Shown: positions 24,911-36,565, counted from the stretch's first letter. The stretch is DNA of 64,000 nt from Edolisoma coerulescens (GCA_013397115.1 VWZW01002568.1:907181-971180), one strand, 5' to 3'. Made by a program: numbers and translations. The notes: generated from the letters alone by a model not told the origin.

Positions 24911-26242
24911 CAGGGAGCTTTCCATGTGGTCTGGACTGCTCCTTGTCTGGCTGATCCTGCTCTACACAGCCCTCCTCACCCCTCTGTGCTTCCCACACCT
25001 GGCTTGAGGGGGTGGTGGACACCTTCCTGTGAGTACTCATTGTTTTTCTGAATTAATTGGGAAGGTCCGATCCAGTTTTCAGACAAATATGGAGAGTCTT
25101 TCCATGGATTTCAGTGGCTTCTGGAATGGTCCCTTATTTCATAAATTCAGATCTCTGCTATTTCACACTTCATTTCCTTCTATTCCCTTGTGTGAAGATC
25201 ATCAACTCCTGTTGATTTACCGCCCTTAACTTCTCAGGTTTCCCCATTTTTTAATTTTTATTTTTTTGAAACTTGGAGTTTCTTTCAAGACCACATTCAG
25301 ATTTCTCCATAAAAATTCCCTGAGAGAAGGAATTTCCCTGTTATGTTTTATGGTTGAAGAATAATGCACCAAAAGGAACAGAAAAAAAGGCCTTTGACTT
25401 CCCTGCATCTCTGATAGTGTCTCTAACTCACAGTAGTCTCCCACTGGTCAGCTTTGTCTCCTGTTCTTTTAAATATTATTAAGCTTTACCTGGAAACAAC
25501 ACACTTCTGCTGTGCATAAATGTAGGGATGCTTAAACCCAGACCCTGATTATAGCAGTACCTGCTGAATTTTCCTTCACAAACTCAAAACCATGCATTCC
25601 TGATTACTGTCTGGGCACTGGAAGACACAGTTAACTGGCTTTAATATAAATTCTTATATAACCTGTTCTTCCTCCATACCCAGCATCCCAGATTCACAGC
25701 TCGGATTCATTTTAAGCTCCAATGGAATTCTTTCTGCTGACTTAGAGGCAGATATTTTTCTCCCATGCTGTGATTCTTACACTGAAAAGCTAATAGGAAA
25801 TGGCATTTTCCTAGCCTGAATTCCTCCTCCTGTACGTATTCAGAGCCACTGGCTTCCAGTCTTCCAAGGCTTGCAGAACAAGCATATTTAAGACAGACTC
25901 AGCTGCCTCTCACTCCCTGTGCAGTCAATAAAGTTATTCATTTTCCCTTCACTTGTTTCTAATCAAATCCACTGGAGTTTAATGAGTTGGACACATCCCT
26001 GAAAGTCTCATTCTATGGCCGTAAGGTACGTAGAAAATAACGGTATCATTTATTCTATAGGATCCCTTTTGAAAGTAATGCTACAGGAAAGGAGGCAACT
26101 CCTTGCATCTCAGATCCAAAACTACATCTGCAGGAATGGAAAAGAAAAAAAAATCATTCTGCATGGTGTGTGTATGTGACAGGAGACTGCAGCTGAATGA
26201 GCACAGAGTCCTGGCTGCCCGGTGGCTTTTCAGATCAGAATC
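24911..26242. other. Single-copy noncoding stretch
   Basis: No repeat or exon recognised. G+C content falls from left to right. A short T run lies near 25261. Confidence 0.5.
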
Positions 26243-26377
26243 AAGTTTAGGTTGGATATTAGGAAGAAATTATTTTTTGTGATACTGGAACAGTATTATA
26301 TTTTGGGATACTGGAACAGTGCCCAGAGAAGCTGTGGATGCTCCATCCCTGGAAGTGTTCAAGGCCAGGTGGAGAAG
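26243..26377 (+). mobile_element. CR1 LINE fragment with internal duplication
   Basis: It begins AAGTTTAGGTTGGATATTAG, continues AGGAAGAAATTATTTTTTGT, and ends in CCCAGAGAAGCTGTGGATGC and GTGTTCAAGGCCAGG. The 3' UTR and tail are missing, which is unusual for CR1 and suggests later deletion. Inside, GATACTGGAACAGT occurs twice (26281-26294 and 26307-26320), replacing part of the normal RVVRPWHRLP coding block. Confidence 0.85.
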
Positions 26378-27308
26378 GATGACAATGTCCTCCAGGGATG
26401 GTATGGATCGCTGCCTCTTCAGAGGTGATGTGGAATGGACACAGCTTTTCCATATATTGAATTTCACTGTGAATCTATTAAGTTATCAACGAATTTACTG
26501 ATCTTTCCTGTGCAGTGAGGCACAGGTCTCAGCTGCCCAGCTCAGACCTACATCTTGTGGTGATACCTCCCTGCAGCCTTGGCTTCTGGTATCAGTTGTG
26601 CTGCTGCAATAGAGCTCAGAGATGTGAAAGATGAAGAAAAGAGAAATCCTCATCCTCCTTTCCTGTATTTCCAGGTCTTGGTGTCACCACCAGCTAAAGC
26701 TGGGCCCTGGGAACAGGTCAAAGTGGAGAGAAGATAGTTTCCTTTTCTCTCCCCATCATTCCTGGATCTTGATATCAACTGAGGGACAGCAGCCAAGAAA
26801 TCATTAGCAGCGGCTTCCCAAGCCCCTCTCAGCTGTAATGAACCTCTGCTTTAAACTGAAAATGAGAAGCAAGCCAACTTTCCCAAGGGCTCGAGGGTTT
26901 CACAACCCAGGCAGGGACCTATTGCAGTGTGGATTTAGGTCTTCCACAGTCTGATCAGAACTCAGATCTGAATTTGGATCCAGACAAGACATGTGTTTTA
27001 AGCATATAAAAAGTCTTTACTGAGATGCCACCAAGGATATCCTAATATTTATTTCCATGGTCTCCTGAGCTTCCTAAAGGTAGCTGACAACTTTATTCAA
27101 CTCCTGAAGAAATTCTGCTGCTGGCACCCTGTTTAAACACTGTATAGGTTCTAGTGGGGATACTGGAACACTCAAATACCAACAATTGCCTTCCCTGTGC
27201 AAGTTCCTGAGGAGACACACCCCATCCCAAGGTGCCACCCAAGCCAGCCACCTTTCAACACCACCTCCACTGGGCATCCACACACATGGGCAATGTTTGT
27301 GTTGGTCG
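26378..27308. other. Noncoding stretch
   Basis: Nothing recognised between the two CR1 pieces. Confidence 0.5.
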
Positions 27309-27585
27309 TAGAATCATAGAATCACAGAATATCCTGACTTGGATTGGATTCACAAGGATCATCGAGTCCAGTTCCTGGCCCTGCACAGGATGGTCCCAAG
27401 AATCCCACCCTGTACCTGAGAGCATTGTCCAAACACTTCCTGAACTCTGGCAGGTTTGGTGCTGTGACCACTGTCCCGGGGAGCCTGTTCAGTGCCCGAT
27501 CACCCTCTGGGTGAAGAACCCTTTCCTAATATCCAACCTAAGCCTCCCCTGACACCGCTTCCTGTCCTTCCCTCAGGTCCTATCT
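27309..27585 (-). mobile_element. CR1 LINE fragment (GGATCATCGAGTCC type)
   Basis: It opens with TAGAATCATAGAATCACAGA, then CACAAGGATCATCGAGTCC, CTGGCCCTGCACAGGA, CTGTACCTGAGAGCATTGTC and CTCTGGCAGGTTTGGTGCTG, ending near TTCCCTCAGGTCCTATC. This is a distinct CR1 3' type, shared in its tail with the copy at 17777. About 275 bp remain. It is 5'-truncated with no intact frame. Confidence 0.9.
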
Positions 27586-30304
27586 CCATCAATCTGGGGA
27601 AAACCAGTCAGGACCCAAGGGTGGAAATCTGTGATAAGTCTACAGATAACGCTCAAATCCAGCACATAAATCCTGGCAAGGCTTTCTCTTGATTTCTTGC
27701 TTTCATGCAAATCCTGACCAGCTCCTAGGGAAACCTCACTGGGATCTGGATGTCAAGACTGATGTGCCTCTTGGTGAGGGCCTGTCCACACCTCTGATGC
27801 CGAGCAAGCTTTGCTCTGGATGCCCACTTTGAAGTTGAGCTGTGCTTTCATTTGAAACAGAGCTGGGCGGCTCAGCTGCAGAGCAGAAGGAATTGGTGCT
27901 CCATGGCTGGTGGATAAGCTCAGGGAGATGTGTTAACAGCTGCTAATGTGCTGCAGCTCCAATTTCAATTTCAGGGCATTGTGTGTTAAAAAAAATATTT
28001 TTTTTTTCTAAAAAATCAGACATTAACAGTTAATAACAAGGGAGTGTTTCACCGGTTTCGCTTTTGACATAATGGAGCAGGAGGCTTGGTGAACCAGGAA
28101 AGGCTTCACAATGCAACATCCTGATGCTGACACGGAGCAGAGAGCAGATGAAAAAGCCCCTACTCTGCCTTTAACTTACAGCACATTTTATTATGGGACA
28201 CAGATTTAATAAGTGAAAATATAAACATCAGGGTAACAATTACAGAGGAAGCAAAACTTGGAACCCATGTCAACGTACGAGGCCCCAAGATTGCATCCAG
28301 AACCTCTTATTTCATCTGGCACTCTCCTCTCTGGGTCTCAAATGCATTCTCCCCATCAGAGCCACGAGGCTGGGTGGTGGAGGAAAGCACTGTGATTGCT
28401 TCGTTGTGTTTCTGTTGGGAGAGGCAACACGTGCAGAGCAATCTCTGGAGACATTCACTTGTGTGGTGAAGGGTTGGAGTAAATTAGACTTCAGCACCAA
28501 TCAAAAAGTGTTTGAAACAGGTGATCTGATACTCAATTAACCTCAACGGGATAATGGAAGAATGAGCGCATCCACACATCAAAGGTGTTGCGTGGACAGT
28601 GGACACCAATTGAAATGCCACAGAAAAACAATGTGCCTGCACCCATCAGGAAAATTCTCAGCAATAAGCAGAATAACAGAGTGTAGGAGATGGCCTTGCA
28701 TCTGTATTTGTATTAGATGGGCTGCTGCTGCCTTGCAGATCTGGTGACCTTAGAGGAAGACAAGGGGTAAACAGGAAAGATTCAGAAAAAATTTATATAA
28801 GTCATTCAGGATCAGAAAAATGGATCTGATAGTGAAGCTGATTACTCTGTGGGGAAATGAGGGAGGGATTTAAACTGTGTCTGCATGGTGGAGCTGGCTT
28901 GTCTCACCCTGGGCTTTTGCCATGTGTCCTCTGTTAGCCCTCCATGCCTGTAGGCGAAGTTGGGAAGCCCTCAGAGACTCACCCAGCAGGTTCAGCCTGT
29001 TGCCCTGAGCTCTGACATGTGACATGGGCAAGGGCTTCTGAGCTCACAGCCAGCCTGGGAAGTGACTCTCTGCTGCTTTGCCTCTTTCGGCTGCTTTTTT
29101 CCAGCTGTGATTCCTGATGGGCAGGGAGCACTACTCCCTATGGGCAGGAGTAAGGTGGGAAAGGCTTTCATGCAGAGAAGCACCAGCTACCCCCCTGTTT
29201 CTCATCCAAAGCTAGAGCCTGACTCTGTGGTTTCTGCCTCTGTGCATGATTTGGGATATTTCTGTCAGCTGGTCTGGCTGCAGACTCTGGTCTCTGCTCT
29301 AAGGTGGCATCTGCTGATGATTGCTGTGTCCCTGTGAGCCAATGCCACCTGCGTCTCAGCTGACATTTGTGGATTCTTAACCTAACAGGCCAGCTCAAAT
29401 GTTTTCTCAAATGAAATTTAGGAGCCCCAGCCCCAGCCATGGTCTGCAGGTACCACTTGGAACAAGCACAGCACATCACAGAGTATCTTCTAAAGTTATG
29501 GCAAGCTGGAATGTCTTGAATTGGGACTTGAAAGTGTTCTAGGCAAAAACTTGGCACCACCTGTTGGGGTGAGACTCACCCATGAGGTCTGAATGCCCAA
29601 GGTTGTGATGGCTCCTGCAGGATGGATGCTTGGGTGGTTTCCCAGAAAGTGTTTTCCAGTTCCCATACAAAATGGACAAATCACTGCCTGAAATTCTATG
29701 CTCTGTGGTGTCCAGCAATCTAAATAGATGGTCCGAATGGCTCGTTCCCTCTGGGCTTCAAAACTGTGACTAGTCTAAAAATAAAAAGCCTTGAATTTTC
29801 CCCCTTTCCATTCTGCAGTGAATGCTTGGAAAGGGAAGGAGACTGGATCCGATTTGGATCCAGGAGACAGGTTAGAAACAAAATAATAAGAAGCATTAAA
29901 GTGAAAATGAAGAGTAGCCAGATCACTGGATTTTAAAAGAAAAACAAACACACAATAAAGTGATACCTCCGCTCCTTGGACCAGCTCCTACTCCAAACCA
30001 CCTATCACATCTCATTAGAACAATGTTGAGCTCTTTGGAAAAGAGGTGCCTGCCTAGGGATCCACTTTCAAAGAAAACTGCTGGGAGTTTACTTAGAGAT
30101 GAAGAAAAAAAAATTTAGAGCTTTTATAAGAACCAGAGAGAGTAGAATTCCTCACTCCAAAGCAATTGTTATATTTTAAATATTCTATTAAAGAATCCAT
30201 TTTCTTCTTTTTCCTTAAATGGCTGGGGATAGGTTTCAATGTACATCTTGAATCGGGCTTCGCAGCGTTAGGATTTCCAGTGGCATTTGGTTTTGATAAA
30301 CCTC
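27586..30304. other. Single-copy noncoding stretch
   Basis: About 2.7 kb with no recognised repeat or exon. A/T runs at about 27990-28010 are adjacent to each other (A then T) and could form a weak hairpin. The longest open frame (29168-29560, minus, 130 codons) shows no family resemblance. Confidence 0.5.
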
Positions 30305-30319
30305 TTTTTTTTTTTTTTT
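30305..30319. repeat. Poly-T run (T15)
   Basis: Fifteen T residues followed closely by a second seven-T run. On the minus strand it would be a poly-A, but no SINE or processed-pseudogene body is visible upstream of it. Confidence 0.9.
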
Positions 30320-30474
30320 AATTTTTTTATTTTGCCTTGAAGCAGTTTGTTCTCTTGGCAAGAATACAGAGACTGGCAATTGTAACTCACTTCTTGTTGC
30401 CAGCAGTAAGGAAAGCTTGAGGTCCTCTTTTTCAGCTGTAGCACGTTTGGATGTTTGGAACCAGAGCAGTGAAT

Positions 30475-30521
30475 AGAGGGGGGAAAGAGGAGGGAGAAGG
30501 GGGAGGAAAAAAAAAAAAGGA
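30475..30521 (+). repeat. Uninterrupted polypurine tract (47 nt)
   Basis: Every base from 30475 to 30521 on the + strand is A or G: a G-rich, GA-mixed left half and an A12 right half. Long polypurine tracts can adopt triplex (H-DNA) structure or bind GA/MAZ-type zinc-finger factors. Here it may be simple low-complexity drift. Confidence 0.85.
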
Positions 30522-31386
30522 CCCTAAATCTGTTCTTTTCTCTACTGTAAATTACAACCCTGCTTTTTTAATTTCCTTTCCCAGCACAATGTTATTCATT
30601 CACCTCCAAAATAAACAGGGGGCTTAGAGAGCAAAAAGTTTGGGAGAACAAACTGTCCTCTTTACACAGTCTTTACCTGTCAAGAGCCTGATTAAACACA
30701 TATATGCTGATGCAAGTATGGCATGGTGGCCTTTGGGAAGCTTCTGCATCCCAAGGGTTGACACAGGTTGTTGTTGTTAGCTCTGAGGTCTTCAGAGAAC
30801 CGATGGGTTCTTGTTCAGCTGAGCTACTGAATGAGGCTAAAAATACTATTTTTTTCTGTAAAGGCTCTGATTTTCAAGCACACAACCTTTGGGACCAGCT
30901 TGGAAGAGACTGTGAAGAAAGACTTCCCAGTTGCTAAGCCTTTTGAAATCCCTGATTTGGGATGATAGACATTTCCTTCATGAAAGGTGAATTGGGAGAT
31001 AGCAGTCCTTTACTAAACCCCAGTCCATTCTAATTCCATAACCGTGTGTTTACTGTTTCTGCTTGGCACAACAGGCCAGTCCTCTCCAGCACAACTTCAT
31101 GGATCTTCCAGAGTAGCCCCATGGAGGGATGTGATTATATGTTTCTTGATGAGGAAGTCAGATGTTCCTGCTTCGTAATTTTTATTTCCTCAGTAGATTT
31201 CCAGCATTTCCTTTAAGGAGTCTCTGTGGTCTGGACTAAAGCTAAAAGCTTTCGTAAAGGTAAACCAGGACTCATTTCTCACAGGTCTTTTCCCATCCAT
31301 TTCCTGGCCCATCTCCCACCCATCCAACCCTCTCTCACCCACATACTGACTTCCACAGTATCTATAGAAGCAAACTTCATCACACA
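30522..31386. other. Noncoding stretch
   Basis: Nothing recognised. Confidence 0.5.
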
Positions 31387-31408
31387 GTTGCTAATTACAA
31401 TTAGCAAC
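31387..31408. repeat. Near-perfect 22-bp palindrome with homeodomain core
   Basis: The arm GTTGCTAATT (31387-31396) is exactly reverse-complemented at 31399-31408, separated by two bases (AC). The core TAATTACAATTA contains back-to-back TAATT half-sites, the pattern bound by paired-type homeodomain dimers. It has no link to a recognised repeat. Confidence 0.8.
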
Positions 31409-31855
31409 CAGGCTTACAGAGCAGGCTGAGAGGTGGAGGATGTCAGCTCTGTTTGTGACTCCACTGCTGAGCAATTTATTAACCTCTTTGACCATCTTGA
31501 CATGAAAATACCATCGCAGAGCTGGGCTACAGGAGCTCTCCCTAAACCTGTTACTCCAACAGCAACCTCACTACTGGTGGTGGCAGAGCTTGGGAGAGAC
31601 CCACAGAGGGCAAGAGAGACCTGAGAGCCTGTTCTCCCAGTGTAAGAGTAAGATGCCCAGACAAATACACTTCCAGCTGAAAGGGAAAAAAATAAAGAGG
31701 GGAAAAACCATCAGGTTTTTGTCCATTTACTGAGTATACTAGGTGCACCTAACTTTTTGAGGTAATTTTCTGGAGTTTTCTTTCTTCCTTGCATGTAAGT
31801 GACTGGAAAGGTTCTGGAAAAACTCTTAGATTTTTCCTGTTTGTATAAGCGGGTG
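31409..31855. other. Noncoding stretch
   Basis: Nothing recognised between the palindrome and the (GTT)n microsatellite. Confidence 0.5.
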
Positions 31856-31884
31856 GTTGTTGTTGTTGTTGTTGTTGTTGTTGT
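31856..31884. repeat. (GTT)n microsatellite
   Basis: Nine to ten uninterrupted GTT units on the + strand. The poly-threonine or poly-asparagine stretches in overlapping frames are artefacts of this repeat. Confidence 0.97.
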
Positions 31885-33183
31885 CATGTGTTTCTTTTTT
31901 GTGTTTATATTTATATATAAATAATGCTGGAATACAAAATAATGACTGGTTTGTGGAAAAACTAACTGGAAGTTTCTCTGCATCCAACCCCATAAAGCAA
32001 GAACCAGAGGAGTTTGCTGGATCCATTTCACAGGCAACAAAGTCAAAATGGGTGCAAAGAAATACTTCTGTTTAAAGCATATAATTGCCCTAAGGAATTC
32101 CCTGCCACAGGAAATCATTGAGATAGAGTTGAATATATTCAAAGGGATATTTTTAAAGGCTTGAATGTTCATGTGAACAAGCAACACACATTACACACTT
32201 TTTCTCACTGGCCAAGAAGATGGGTCAAATATTATGGGAATTCAAAATATATGGCCACCATGCAAACCCTTTAGTGTAGAAAGGTAACCATTTTCACACT
32301 GTGGTTCACTGTGCAGCATTTAAAAAAGAACTTTCAGCCTAATCAAAGTGCATTAATGTCTGGAAACACACATTTCAGAGATCAACAAGCTCTAGAGTGA
32401 TACAATGGTACTGTAGAGTTATGCCAATGTGTGTAAGAATTTGAAGTACCAGAGTATCTTCTCAGGGCTTTAACCTTAACTTTTTTCACTTATCTCAGTA
32501 TTTTGTTACAAAACAATAACAGTTTTCCCCTTTTTCTCTCTCCTTCTTTGCGGAATACCATCTTAGCCTGTTCGAGATCACCATGCAGGTGTTTTATCAC
32601 AGCCACTCATTCTGTATTTGAAAACTGCAGAAAACTGGTAGGCAGGCCTGTAGCTAGGGTTTTCGAGGGTGATATTGAGTTTTCCAGTTTATTGAGGCCA
32701 AAACCAACCCATTTCCCAGGCATCCAAACTCAGAGCACTGAGCACACTTTCCCTGAAAATTGCCTCCTCTGCTTTATTTCCAGCACAGCCCCTAGAAACG
32801 ATGCACTAAAAAGGAACTCATCACTTCAGGAATGTCCTATTTCCTCAAGTAAGATTTTCCACAGGAGTGATTTGCTTTGATTTTTATTAGCCCTCAGGGC
32901 AACACAGAGAATGCAGGGTGGGTATATCCCACCACAGACTGCACAGACTGGTATCCCGAGGGTACCACCCATCCAAAAGGCACCTGGGAGTGCAATCATC
33001 TCTTCATTGCACTGCTGGAACTCACCCTGCCTGCTCTTGGTGGGGGCCAATGACAGTGCCCCTCTATGGCCTGGAGCCAGGACCTTGCAGGCACCATGCC
33101 CAACAGACAGGATACGTCCAGCAACCCTTTGAGAAGATTGAGAGGTCCTGCTACAGGCAGGTCCACATCTGTCAACCTGTCCA
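31885..33183. other. Single-copy noncoding stretch
   Basis: No repeat or exon recognised. The 125-codon frame at 32503-32880 has no family resemblance. Confidence 0.5.
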
Positions 33184-33423
33184 GGGTTTAGATTAGATGG
33201 GATATTGGGAAGAAATTCTTCCCTGTGAGGGTGGTGAGGCCCTGGCACAGGTTGCCCAGAGAAGCTGTGGCTTCACCCTAGGAAGTGTTCAAGGCCACTT
33301 TGGACAAGGCTTAGAGCAACCTGGGATAATGGAAGGTTATCCCTGCCCATGGCAGGGGGTGGAGCAAGATCATCCTTAATGTTCCTTCTAACCCAAACCT
33401 TTCTATGATTCCATGATTCTATT
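33184..33423 (+). mobile_element. CR1 LINE, 3' fragment
   Basis: Starts GGTTTAGATTAGATGGGATA, then GAAGAAATTCTTCCCTGTGA, GAGGCCCTGGCACAGGTTGC and CCCAGAGAAGCTGTGGC, and ends CTATGATTCCATGATTCT. It is a typical 5'-truncated copy of about 240 bp with a frameshift in the short ORF2 remainder. Confidence 0.94.
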
Positions 33424-34202
33424 CTCATCCATCATTTAACAGCAGAAATGGGGCACAGCGGGCTCAAGGCTTGGATGCAACATCTCATGTCCTTCAACCA
33501 CGTGCCCAGGTTGCTTTTCTAGTGCACACTTGCCATGAGAGGGGAAATGAGAGATTTGGGATGTTGCTCTAGTAAGGGATGTTGTGCAGGTAAAGGGTTC
33601 AGAGGGGACTCAGGCACTCCCTCAAGTCCTGCGGCATAGAGACAGTGACAAACATCTCACCTCAGTCACACCTCTCAAGGGAAGAAAACTGCTCTCTTCA
33701 TGGCCAGATGGAACAGAACTTAAGACAAATTAAGTGAACAAAGTTGTCTTTCAGACAAGGGCTTTTAACTGTTGTCAAGATAGAGAAATTACATTTTCAA
33801 AAGTGTCAATTAGGCCTAGACAAGAGGTTTTGAAGTAAAAATTAACCCTTCTTATCTTTTATTCCTCTCAGTTCTGATCTGATGTCATTTGGATGTTTTT
33901 CATTCTGGTCAGCAATGCCAGTAGAAGATTGAAGAACAAATAGACTTTAATTATACCAGCTCTTTCCTCACAAGTTAGGGGCGAAAAAAAGGAAGATATC
34001 ATACCTCCATAACTGCGGGGTCTATGGTCAACAACTCTGCCTATTGCCTGCATCTAAGAATTCCTATGAAGGACTTGGAAGAAGTCCTGGGGACAGAAGA
34101 GGTCTAAGCATCATCATGAACCTGTTACCACCCATTATCTCCCTTCCTAGGCAACCTCACCCTCATCAGGGTTAAACATTCTGGTGGTTGTGAGTAACTT
34201 GT
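33424..34202. other. Noncoding stretch
   Basis: Nothing recognised. Confidence 0.5.
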
Positions 34203-34832
34203 TTGAATACTGAATGTTTGATCACACTGCTGATCCCACCAGGGGCAGCACAAGTGGGTATTTTAACAAAAAAAAGCCCAGCACAGAAAGACTCAGACTG
34301 GAGTCAATTAAAGACTGCAGTGGACTGGAGCCACCAGATGTCATTCTCCATCACCACACTGCTATTGGTACCGCACATTTCAGGAATTAATTTAGGAAAC
34401 CCAAACAATAGTATTCTCTTTAAGGATAAGTTGGCTGCAGTCCTGCATATCTTGTGGGCTGACCTGAAAGCGTGGCCTACAGCCCATATAATATCTCAGC
34501 CTCTTGGTCTGTGCCTGAACCAACCTCCCCACATGAAAGCATTTGCAAAGGAGACTGCACCGCTGGGTTTGTGGTGGGAGGTGTCCTTGGAGGATGAGAA
34601 GCAACTGCAGAAAATTGACAATGAACCAGCCAAAGAGCCCCAAGTATTGAACAGCTCGGCTGATGGCTTGAACCCATCCCACTGCCAGTGGATCAGGTTG
34701 GCTGTTCAGTCTCAGACACTAAAGGAGGACATAACCCTCCCTCTTACACCTTGTTGGCTATGTAATAATTGCTGTGCCATGAAATGCCCCCTCAAATTTG
34801 CCAGAATCAACAGATTCCCTCAAGAAGCCTGA
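34203..34832 (+). other. Longest unexplained open frame (doubtful)
   Basis: Open from just after a TGA at 34191 to the stop at 34830-34832, about 210 codons. The first in-frame ATG is at 34338 (MSFSITTLLL). The translation has no recognised domain, signal peptide or membrane segment. Its middle part is acidic/basic (LEDEKQLQKIDNEPAKEPQ) and the end is cysteine-rich (CWLCNNCCAMKC). It is followed directly by a CR1 on the opposite strand. A run of this length is not surprising in 64 kb of moderate G+C DNA, so I regard it as probably noncoding. Confidence 0.1.
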
Positions 34833-34845
34833 TTAGAATATTAAT

Positions 34846-35113
34846 ATCATAGAACCACAGAATGGTTTGGGTTGGAAGGGACCTTAGAGCCCATTTCATT
34901 ACCCCTCCTGCCATGGGCTGGGACACCTTCCACTATCCCAGGTTGCTCCAAGCCCTGTCCAACCTGGCCTTGGACACTTCCAGGAATGGGGCAGCCACAG
35001 CTTCTCTGGGCACCCTATGCCAGGGCCTCAACACCCGCACAGGGAAGAATTTCTTCCTCATTTTTCTTCTTTAATCTAAACCTATCCTCTCTCAGTTTAA
35101 AGCCATTCCCCGA
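34846..35113 (-). mobile_element. CR1 LINE, 3' fragment
   Basis: Opens ATCATAGAACCACAGAATGG and GGTTTGGGTTGGAAGGGACC, then CCTTCCACTATCCCAGGTTG, GGGCAGCCACAGCTTCTCTG and AGTTTAAAGCCATTCCCC, where it stops abruptly. It is about 268 bp and 5'-truncated. A sequence shared with 37.5 kb starts about 11 bases beyond the break. Confidence 0.94.
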
Positions 35114-35124
35114 ATGTTTCCAGT

Positions 35125-35275
35125 TCTGCAGTTCTCTGTGGGAGAAAAGGGCATAATGTGTATCCAGTTCTGTGAAAACTTCTTTCAAAAGTCGTGTCTT
35201 AGAATTTTGGAAATGAGTTCAAACCTCACTGAACTGATAAAAGACAGGTGTAAGACTATCAAAGGGTTTTCAGAA
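35125..35275. repeat. Unnamed dispersed repeat, copy A
   Basis: About 150 bp aligning at roughly 70% by eye to 37532-37665. Shared words include TGCAG.TCT.TGTGGGA, ATGTGT, GTTCTG, AGAATTTTGGAAA and GTTCAAA.CTC...G.ACTGA. It is not part of the CR1 consensus I know. It directly follows the truncated 5' side of a minus-strand CR1, as does copy B. It could be an old transposable element or a local duplication. Orientation is unknown. Confidence 0.6.
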
Positions 35276-36309
35276 GTCCAGAAAGACAACATTTATTGTC
35301 CTTCCCTTGTCCACTCATGTAGTCAGTGCTCCTCTCCATTAAAAATCTTCCTTCCACATCTCGAGGAATTTAGTGAGGCTCATGAGTTCAGGTTCAACCA
35401 TTCTCAGTTTTTTTTATTTCAAACAGTGGGAGTTTCCCAACCTTTTGGTGTGGTGCAGCAATTAATTTGTTCTGAAGTTATGTGTTGTTAAATTTACAAT
35501 TCTTTCTTTCTTGTGTCTTCCAGCTAAGGATGAGGCTTCTCCAAAATAGGATGAGGGAAAGAACCACATCAGAATAACATTAGAGATTAACCAGAGTCCT
35601 GTCTCTGGAGGCTTTCAATCAATTGGGAGTGACATTTATTTAACCAAGACAAAAGTCCTGTAGCTCTGATTTCATTGTCACACAGCAGCACAGATCTTAG
35701 GAAAAACTAAGCAAGGGGCTGTTTAAACTCGGATTATAACAGGTCCTTTTTTCTTGTCCCTTTGGAACAATAAATTGGCTTAAAATACAAGACGATACCA
35801 AATGCTTATTACTCCTGTGGAGAATTAATGAACCGTGTCATCCAAACTATCGAGTGGTCAGACCATATGTTGTTAGAAATGGTGGATGCTCTGTATTGGT
35901 TAGGGATGTTATGCATTTGTGATTAAGGCTGTGAAACTTAACCAATAAACACAGCTGAGAAATGAGCATAAACAGTCAATCCATATGAGGGAAACTGCTC
36001 ACGTGAAGTAAATGTAGCAAAATGCAATTTAATGAGCCTTGTAGAGAAGGCTTGCTGCATCCAAGAAACTTTCCCACAAGCTAATATTGGCTGAGACCAG
36101 CTGCTTATCAAAATAATCCTTGGTCTTACTGGACAGGGGTTCTATACACAGGGTGTGTGAGAGACATCTGACAGTAATAACCTTATCACTCTTGGGATAT
36201 TTGCTGCTGACAACAGGGATCTTCCCTGCTATAACTTGTAGGGCCAGGCAGCAGTGATCAGCTGCAAAAAAGATCGTGGTGCGGGTCCAGCCTCTTGAGT
36301 GGCACCAGC
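35276..36309. other. Noncoding stretch
   Basis: Nothing recognised. It may contain further diverged parts of the unnamed repeat. Confidence 0.45.
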
Positions 36310-36368
36310 AAACCCAGTCACTGTTCTGTGCCTCAGTTTACCCATCACTCTAATGTGATGCTAATACA
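36310..36368 (+). mobile_element. MIR-like SINE core remnant
   Basis: CCCAGTCACTGTTCTGTGCC then TCAGTTTACCCATC and a GTGATGCTAATACA end match the MIR core (CTCTGTGCCTCAGTTTCCTCATCTGTAAAATGGGGATAATAATA) in order. Only about 60 bp survive. It may be an exapted core next to the palindrome at 36396. Confidence 0.5.
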
Positions 36369-36395
36369 CACAGCCAATACAGCTTCCTGGGTTTA

Positions 36396-36409
36396 ATTAG
36401 CATGCTAAT
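36396..36409. repeat. Perfect 14-bp palindrome ATTAGCATGCTAAT
   Basis: Exact self-complementary sequence centred on GCATGC, set in TTTAATTAGCATGCTAATGA. It contains two opposed TAAT-type homeodomain half-sites; an ATGCATTTC octamer-like word follows at about 36419. It may be part of a regulatory element. Confidence 0.7.
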
Positions 36410-36565
36410 GAATGTCTATGCATTTCAGCTCCTGTATTCCCTCATTGTCTTAAACGTCATTTAGCAGGTAATCAGAACAAAGCTTCTCGTCACAGTGAAC
36501 ACCCTGGGGTCCTGGATGAAATACCTCTGAGTGCTTACAAAATTTTGCTGGAGTTCCACCAAATA

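Noticed and set aside
31711..32187. 158-codon minus-strand frame with a poly-threonine run
   Set aside because: The run is the (GTT)n microsatellite translated; the rest has no family resemblance.
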